64,000 nucleotides of DNA. Source: Brumimicrobium sp035497735 (GTDB lineage: Bacteria; Bacteroidota; Bacteroidia; Flavobacteriales_D; Crocinitomicaceae). This document shows, one piece after another, positions 60,923 to 64,000 of the stretch (position 1 is its first letter; each line of letters starts with the position of its first letter). A program made the translations under genes and the position numbers. The stretch is taken from the NCBI GenBank assembly GCA_035497735.1, contig DATJCX010000016.1, positions 16,627 to 80,626 of the forward strand, read 5' to 3'. Below the pieces are notes generated by a model, which saw nothing but the letters and a program-made list of their open reading frames with translations, did not search any database and was not told the origin of the DNA.

Positions 60923-61624
60923 ATGGCAAAAACAAGCGGTAAAATTTTACTTATTGAAGACGAAAAGAGTTTAAGCGAAGTAGTTCAACTCAATCTTCAA
61001 ATGGATGGCTTCGAAGTAACAACTATCGACAATGGTAGAGTTGCTGTTGATTATGCTTCAAACGTTGCTGAATACGATTTGGTAATTTTGGACGTTATGC
61101 TTCCGGAAGTTAGCGGGTGGAGTATTTGTGATGTTTACAAAAAACATTCTCCTACCACTCCTATTCTCTTCTTGTCTGCGAAAGGTTCTACTTCTGACAG
61201 AATTCATGGATTGAAGTTGGGAGCTGATGATTTTTTACCCAAGCCTTTTGATTTAGAGGAATTATTGCTTCGTGTTCAAATTTTGATTCAACGAAAACAA
61301 GGTGCTTCAAATAAGACAAATCTTTTAACGATAGGAGAACTGGAAGTTAATCTCACCACTTACGAAGTAAGAAAAGGAGACGAAATGGTTGTTGAATTGA
61401 CGAAAAGAGAAATTGAACTTCTTCAATTATTCCATGAAAAAGAAGGAGAGGTTGTTTCTAGAGAATACATTCTTAATCAGTTATGGGGGAAAGATTCTTC
61501 TACAACTACAAGAACAATTGACAACTATATTTTGTCTTATAGAAAGCTATTTGAAAAGAACGCAAAAGACCCAGAGTACTTTCACAGTATCCGTGGGGTT
61601 GGTTATAAATTTACAAACAACTAA
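60923..61624 (+). CDS. OmpR/PhoB-family response regulator
   Basis: A 233-aa transcription regulator. The receiver domain (residues 6-120) has acidic Glu12/Asp13, the phosphoacceptor Asp57 in LVILDVMLPEVSG, Ser85 and Lys107 in FLPKPFD. The winged-helix DNA-binding domain (about 135-230) shows VELTKREIELLQLFHEKEGE, then VSREYILNQLWG and the recognition helix TTTRTIDNYILSYRKLF, with the wing VGYKF. No histidine kinase is next to it, so it is an orphan here or pairs with a distant kinase. It may co-transcribe with the dCMP deaminase gene 15 bp downstream and the S41 protease. Confidence 0.95.
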   Translation: MAKTSGKILLIEDEKSLSEVVQLNLQMDGFEVTTIDNGRVAVDYASNVAEYDLVILDVMLPEVSGWSICDVYKKHSPTTPILFLSAKGSTSDRIHGLKLGADDFLPKPFDLEELLLRVQILIQRKQGASNKTNLLTIGELEVNLTTYEVRKGDEMVVELTKREIELLQLFHEKEGEVVSREYILNQLWGKDSSTTTRTIDNYILSYRKLFEKNAKDPEYFHSIRGVGYKFTNN

Positions 61625-61639
61625 GCGAAACATTTTTTA

Positions 61640-62065
61640 ATGAGAGAAGAAAAACAACTTAGGTACGATAAGGCATATTTGAAGATGGCCACTACTTGGT
61701 CAGAATTATCACATTGCACGAGAAAACAAGTTGGGGCTTTAATTGTTAAGGATGGTATAATTATTTCTGACGGATATAATGGAACGCCATCCGGATTTGA
61801 CAATTGTTGTGAAGACGATGATAATAAAACTCATTGGTATGTCTTACATGCAGAGGCAAACGCAATTCTGAAACTTGCAAAATCCACACAAGCTGGAGCA
61901 GGTTCTACCTTGTATTTAACGCATTCTCCTTGTAAAGAATGTAGCAAACTAGTGCTACAAGCAGGTATCAAACGAGTGGTTTATACTGAAGACTACAAAG
62001 ACATTTCTGGTATTGGTTTCTTACAAAAGGCAGGAATTGAAGTAACGCAAATAAAAGATATTTAA
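61640..62065 (+). CDS. dCMP deaminase family protein
   Basis: A 141-aa zinc enzyme that converts dCMP to dUMP (or a related cytosine nucleotide). The zinc motif is His70-Ala-Glu72 in LHAEANAILKL with Cys98 and Cys101 in SPCKECSKLV; VGALIVKDG and SDGYNGTPSGFDNC are the substrate-side segments typical of dCMP deaminases. It would feed thymidylate synthesis together with dUTPase (dut at 5909). It lies 15 bp after the response regulator and its stop shares a base with the S41 start (TAATG). Confidence 0.95.
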   Translation: MREEKQLRYDKAYLKMATTWSELSHCTRKQVGALIVKDGIIISDGYNGTPSGFDNCCEDDDNKTHWYVLHAEANAILKLAKSTQAGAGSTLYLTHSPCKECSKLVLQAGIKRVVYTEDYKDISGIGFLQKAGIEVTQIKDI

Positions 62066-63672
62066 TGAATAATTACAACAAAGCTGCCATCCCTTTAATC
62101 GCCATTGCACTGGTTGTGTTTGGCTTATTTTTAGGAATATTCCTAGCAAAAAACAAGGGTGGAAATCTTCAATCAATCAGAAGTGCTGGAAATTACAACC
62201 AAAAGTTGACCGACATTATTGATGTTATCGACCAAGAATACGTTGATAGTGTTGATAAAAAGATACTTTTTGAAAAGGCTATTACGAGTTTACTTCATGA
62301 TTTAGATCCACATTCCAACTATATCGCGGCGGAAGACTTAGCTGAAATGAGTGAAAGTATTCAAGGTCGATTTGGTGGTGTTGGAATTAGATTTACTATT
62401 TATGACGATACATTAAATGTTGTAAACGTTGTAGAAAATTCTCCTGCTTTTAGAGAGGGTATTCAGAAGTTTGACCAAATAATAGTAGTTGACGGAGAAC
62501 CTATAGCGAACGTAAAACTAACCAATGACAAGGTTAGAAAAATGCTTAAAGGAGAAGAAGGAACCCCTGTTGATGTAACAATTCTTCGTAAGGGAGAGAC
62601 AATGGACAAGAGAATCATTAGAGGAAGTGTTCCAGTTGAATCGATTAGCGCTTACTATATGATAACCAAAGATATAGGTTACATCCGATTGGGTCAATTT
62701 AGTATGTTATCAGCCAATGAATTTTACAAAGCAGCTTTTGATCTTAAAAATCAAGGAATGAAAAAATTGCTCTTTGACTTACGTTACAACGGTGGAGGAG
62801 TATTGGGAAGTGCTGTTAGCATTTTAGAAACTTTATTAGATAAAGGAACACCGATTGTTTCTACGAAAGGGAAAAACAGTCCAGAAAGAGTTATTTATGC
62901 AGAAGGCAAACCATTCTTAAAAGATGTGGAAGTTGCTGTATTAATCAACAGTAGTTCAGCTTCGGCATCGGAAATCGTTGCAGGAGCAATTCAAGACAAT
63001 GACAGAGGAATAATTTTGGGTCGTCGTTCATTCGGAAAAGGGTTGGTACAACAAGATATTGGTTTAAAAGACGGTAGTAATCTTCGTTTAACTGTTTCTA
63101 GATACTACACGCCAACTGGGAGAAGTATTCAAAAACCGTATGAGGGGAGTTATGAAGAGTATCTAATGGACGAGATGCAGCGATATGAAACGGGTGAATT
63201 ATACGAAGTGGATAGTACTTTAATGGTGGACTCTTTGAAGTATGTAACACCGAAAGGAAAGGTCGTATATGGCGGTGGGGGAATCATGCCAGACATCTTT
63301 ATTCCTATGGATACTTCTGGGAATTCTTTCTACTATAGAAAGTTGTTCTACGCCAATGCATTTAATGAATATGCGTACTACTTTGCGAGGTTCCACGATT
63401 TAGATAAATACGGAAGTGTTCAGAAATTTAATAGAGAATTTAAAGTCGTAGAACCATTGCTACAAAGTTTTTATGAATACGCAGAGAAAAACCTAAAAAT
63501 CGTTTTCAACAAGGAACAAGCTGAAATGTCTAAGGAACTAATAGCAAGTAACTTAAAGGCTGAAATTGCCCGTCAAGGCTGGTTGGAACTAGGTGCTTAT
63601 TATATTTATAATCAAAGAGATAAAGAGATCAAAAGAGCGATAGAAGAGCTAAACAAGATGGGTAATAAGTAA
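62065..63672 (+). CDS. S41 C-terminal processing peptidase, second copy
   Basis: A 535-aa membrane-tethered periplasmic protease. The N-terminal anchor is AAIPLIAIALVVFGLFLGIF (residues 7-26). A PDZ domain follows (about 85-170: RFGGVGIRFTIYDDTL, FDQIIVVDGEPI). The catalytic core has LLFDLRYNGGGVLGS, the nucleophile in INSSSASASEIVAGAIQD and the Lys in RRSFGKGLVQQD. The C-terminal region (about 360-535) is helical with a metal-free, Tyr-rich part. It differs from the first S41 enzyme in its membrane anchor, whereas the first has a cleavable signal. It overlaps the dCMP deaminase gene by one base; the function is likely envelope protein processing. Confidence 0.95.
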   Translation: MNNYNKAAIPLIAIALVVFGLFLGIFLAKNKGGNLQSIRSAGNYNQKLTDIIDVIDQEYVDSVDKKILFEKAITSLLHDLDPHSNYIAAEDLAEMSESIQGRFGGVGIRFTIYDDTLNVVNVVENSPAFREGIQKFDQIIVVDGEPIANVKLTNDKVRKMLKGEEGTPVDVTILRKGETMDKRIIRGSVPVESISAYYMITKDIGYIRLGQFSMLSANEFYKAAFDLKNQGMKKLLFDLRYNGGGVLGSAVSILETLLDKGTPIVSTKGKNSPERVIYAEGKPFLKDVEVAVLINSSSASASEIVAGAIQDNDRGIILGRRSFGKGLVQQDIGLKDGSNLRLTVSRYYTPTGRSIQKPYEGSYEEYLMDEMQRYETGELYEVDSTLMVDSLKYVTPKGKVVYGGGGIMPDIFIPMDTSGNSFYYRKLFYANAFNEYAYYFARFHDLDKYGSVQKFNREFKVVEPLLQSFYEYAEKNLKIVFNKEQAEMSKELIASNLKAEIARQGWLELGAYYIYNQRDKEIKRAIEELNKMGNK

Positions 63673-63719
63673 GTAGCGGAAGCGTTAAATTGGTCTTTCT
63701 CATAATCTTATATTTTATT

Positions 63720-63763
63720 AACCACATAGTTACATAGTCTTTTTTCTATGTAGCTATGTGGTT
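63720..63763. terminator. 18-bp inverted repeat between convergent genes
   Basis: AACCACATAGTTACATAG (63720-63737) pairs with CTATGTAGCTATGTGGTT (63746-63763), one G-T pair in 18. A T-rich loop lies between. It can act as a bidirectional terminator or be a dispersed repeat. Confidence 0.7.
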
Positions 63764-63774
63764 AGGTTAGTTGT

Positions 63775-64000
63775 TTAATCAATAACTAATTTCTTTTGCA
63801 ATACGTGTCCATCTTCCTGTCTGATGACAACGATGTAAACGCCAGAAGTATAAGTACTTGTGTTTAAGCGCACTTCTCCTTTAGCAACGCTTAAGTTTTG
63901 CTTAAATAAGCTCTTACCTAATAAATCATATACTTCTAAAGAAGCATTAGAAGAAGTAAGTTCGTACTTAACTGTAGCTACGTCTTTAGCTGGGTTAGGA
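63775..64000 (-). CDS. T9SS type A sorting domain at window end (partial)
   Basis: The minus strand reads PNPAKDVATVKYELTSS, then ASLEVYDLLGKSLFKQ, SGVYIVVIRQEDG and the final QKKLVID-stop. These are the last 74 residues of a T9SS type A sorting domain (PNPxxD, LGK, G-V-Y motifs). The rest of the protein lies beyond base 64000, so its nature is unknown. It is convergent with the S41 gene and ends just after the 18-bp inverted repeat. This is the fourth type A sorting domain in the window, plus one truncated copy at 47190. Confidence 0.9.
   Translation of the reverse strand, partial: PNPAKDVATVKYELTSSNASLEVYDLLGKSLFKQNLSVAKGEVRLNTSTYTSGVYIVVIRQEDGHVLQKKLVID

Overview
The window is an AT-rich chromosomal segment from a member of the Bacteroidota, most likely Flavobacteriales and possibly a Crocinitomicaceae/Fluviicola-like lineage; that placement is inference. 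The support is four proteins with type A and four with type B type IX secretion system (T9SS) C-terminal sorting domains, a PorP/SprF-family protein, GldA, a DUF4292 lipoprotein operon, and many -7 boxes of the Bacteroidota form TAnnTTTG. I see no rRNA, tRNA, CRISPR array or intact insertion sequence.

Layout. 1-5.9 kb is accessory: the 3' end of purN, an acidic unknown protein, then a small cassette of an XRE regulator, a NucS-like PD-(D/E)XK nuclease and a 90-aa protein. A secreted delta-60 propeller protein follows, then a gene graveyard holding a TonB-receptor tail joined to another domain and a degraded monomeric isocitrate dehydrogenase tail. 5.9-11.3 kb is a tight operon: dut, a sugar-phosphate nucleotidyltransferase, a TPR protein, a DUF4292 lipoprotein and an EnvC-like murein hydrolase activator. 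11.3-18.6 kb holds hemW with a secreted trypsin-like protease, a universal stress protein, a trans-sulfuration enzyme, a TrkA/KtrA-type protein and an SDR oxidoreductase.

18.7-33 kb is a surface-protein locus: a 2468-aa adhesin-like protein with 19 repeats of about 95 aa, an outer-membrane barrel followed by ten repeats (four nearly identical, 285 bp each), a type B sorting-domain protein, and a PorP/SprF partner protein translationally coupled to it. 33-42.3 kb is mostly housekeeping on the minus strand: O-antigen ligase-like protein, S41 protease, rnpA, thioredoxin, PAP2 phosphatase, omega-amidase-like hydrolase, acyl-CoA carboxylase beta subunit and a TlpA-like lipoprotein.

42.4-44 kb encodes an ECF sigma factor overlapping a membrane protein that joins an anti-sigma-like N-terminus to a PKD domain and a gliding-motility C-terminal domain. 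This is the best candidate here for an unusual signalling device. 44.5-52 kb has a barrel protein, gldA, a glycosyltransferase, a duplicated barrel/T9SS cluster flanked by a 153-bp direct repeat, and another large type B protein. 52-63.7 kb is core: recA, bcp, rbfA, a LolC/E-like permease, a YwqK-repeat protein, a LysE exporter, lepA, a HAD phosphatase, an OmpR-type regulator, dCMP deaminase and a second S41 protease. The window closes inside another T9SS protein.

The two most interesting systems are the regulator/nuclease/small-protein cassette with twin palindromes in front of the regulator (1.0-2.7 kb), and the sigma factor/CHU_C membrane protein pair (42.4-44.0 kb).
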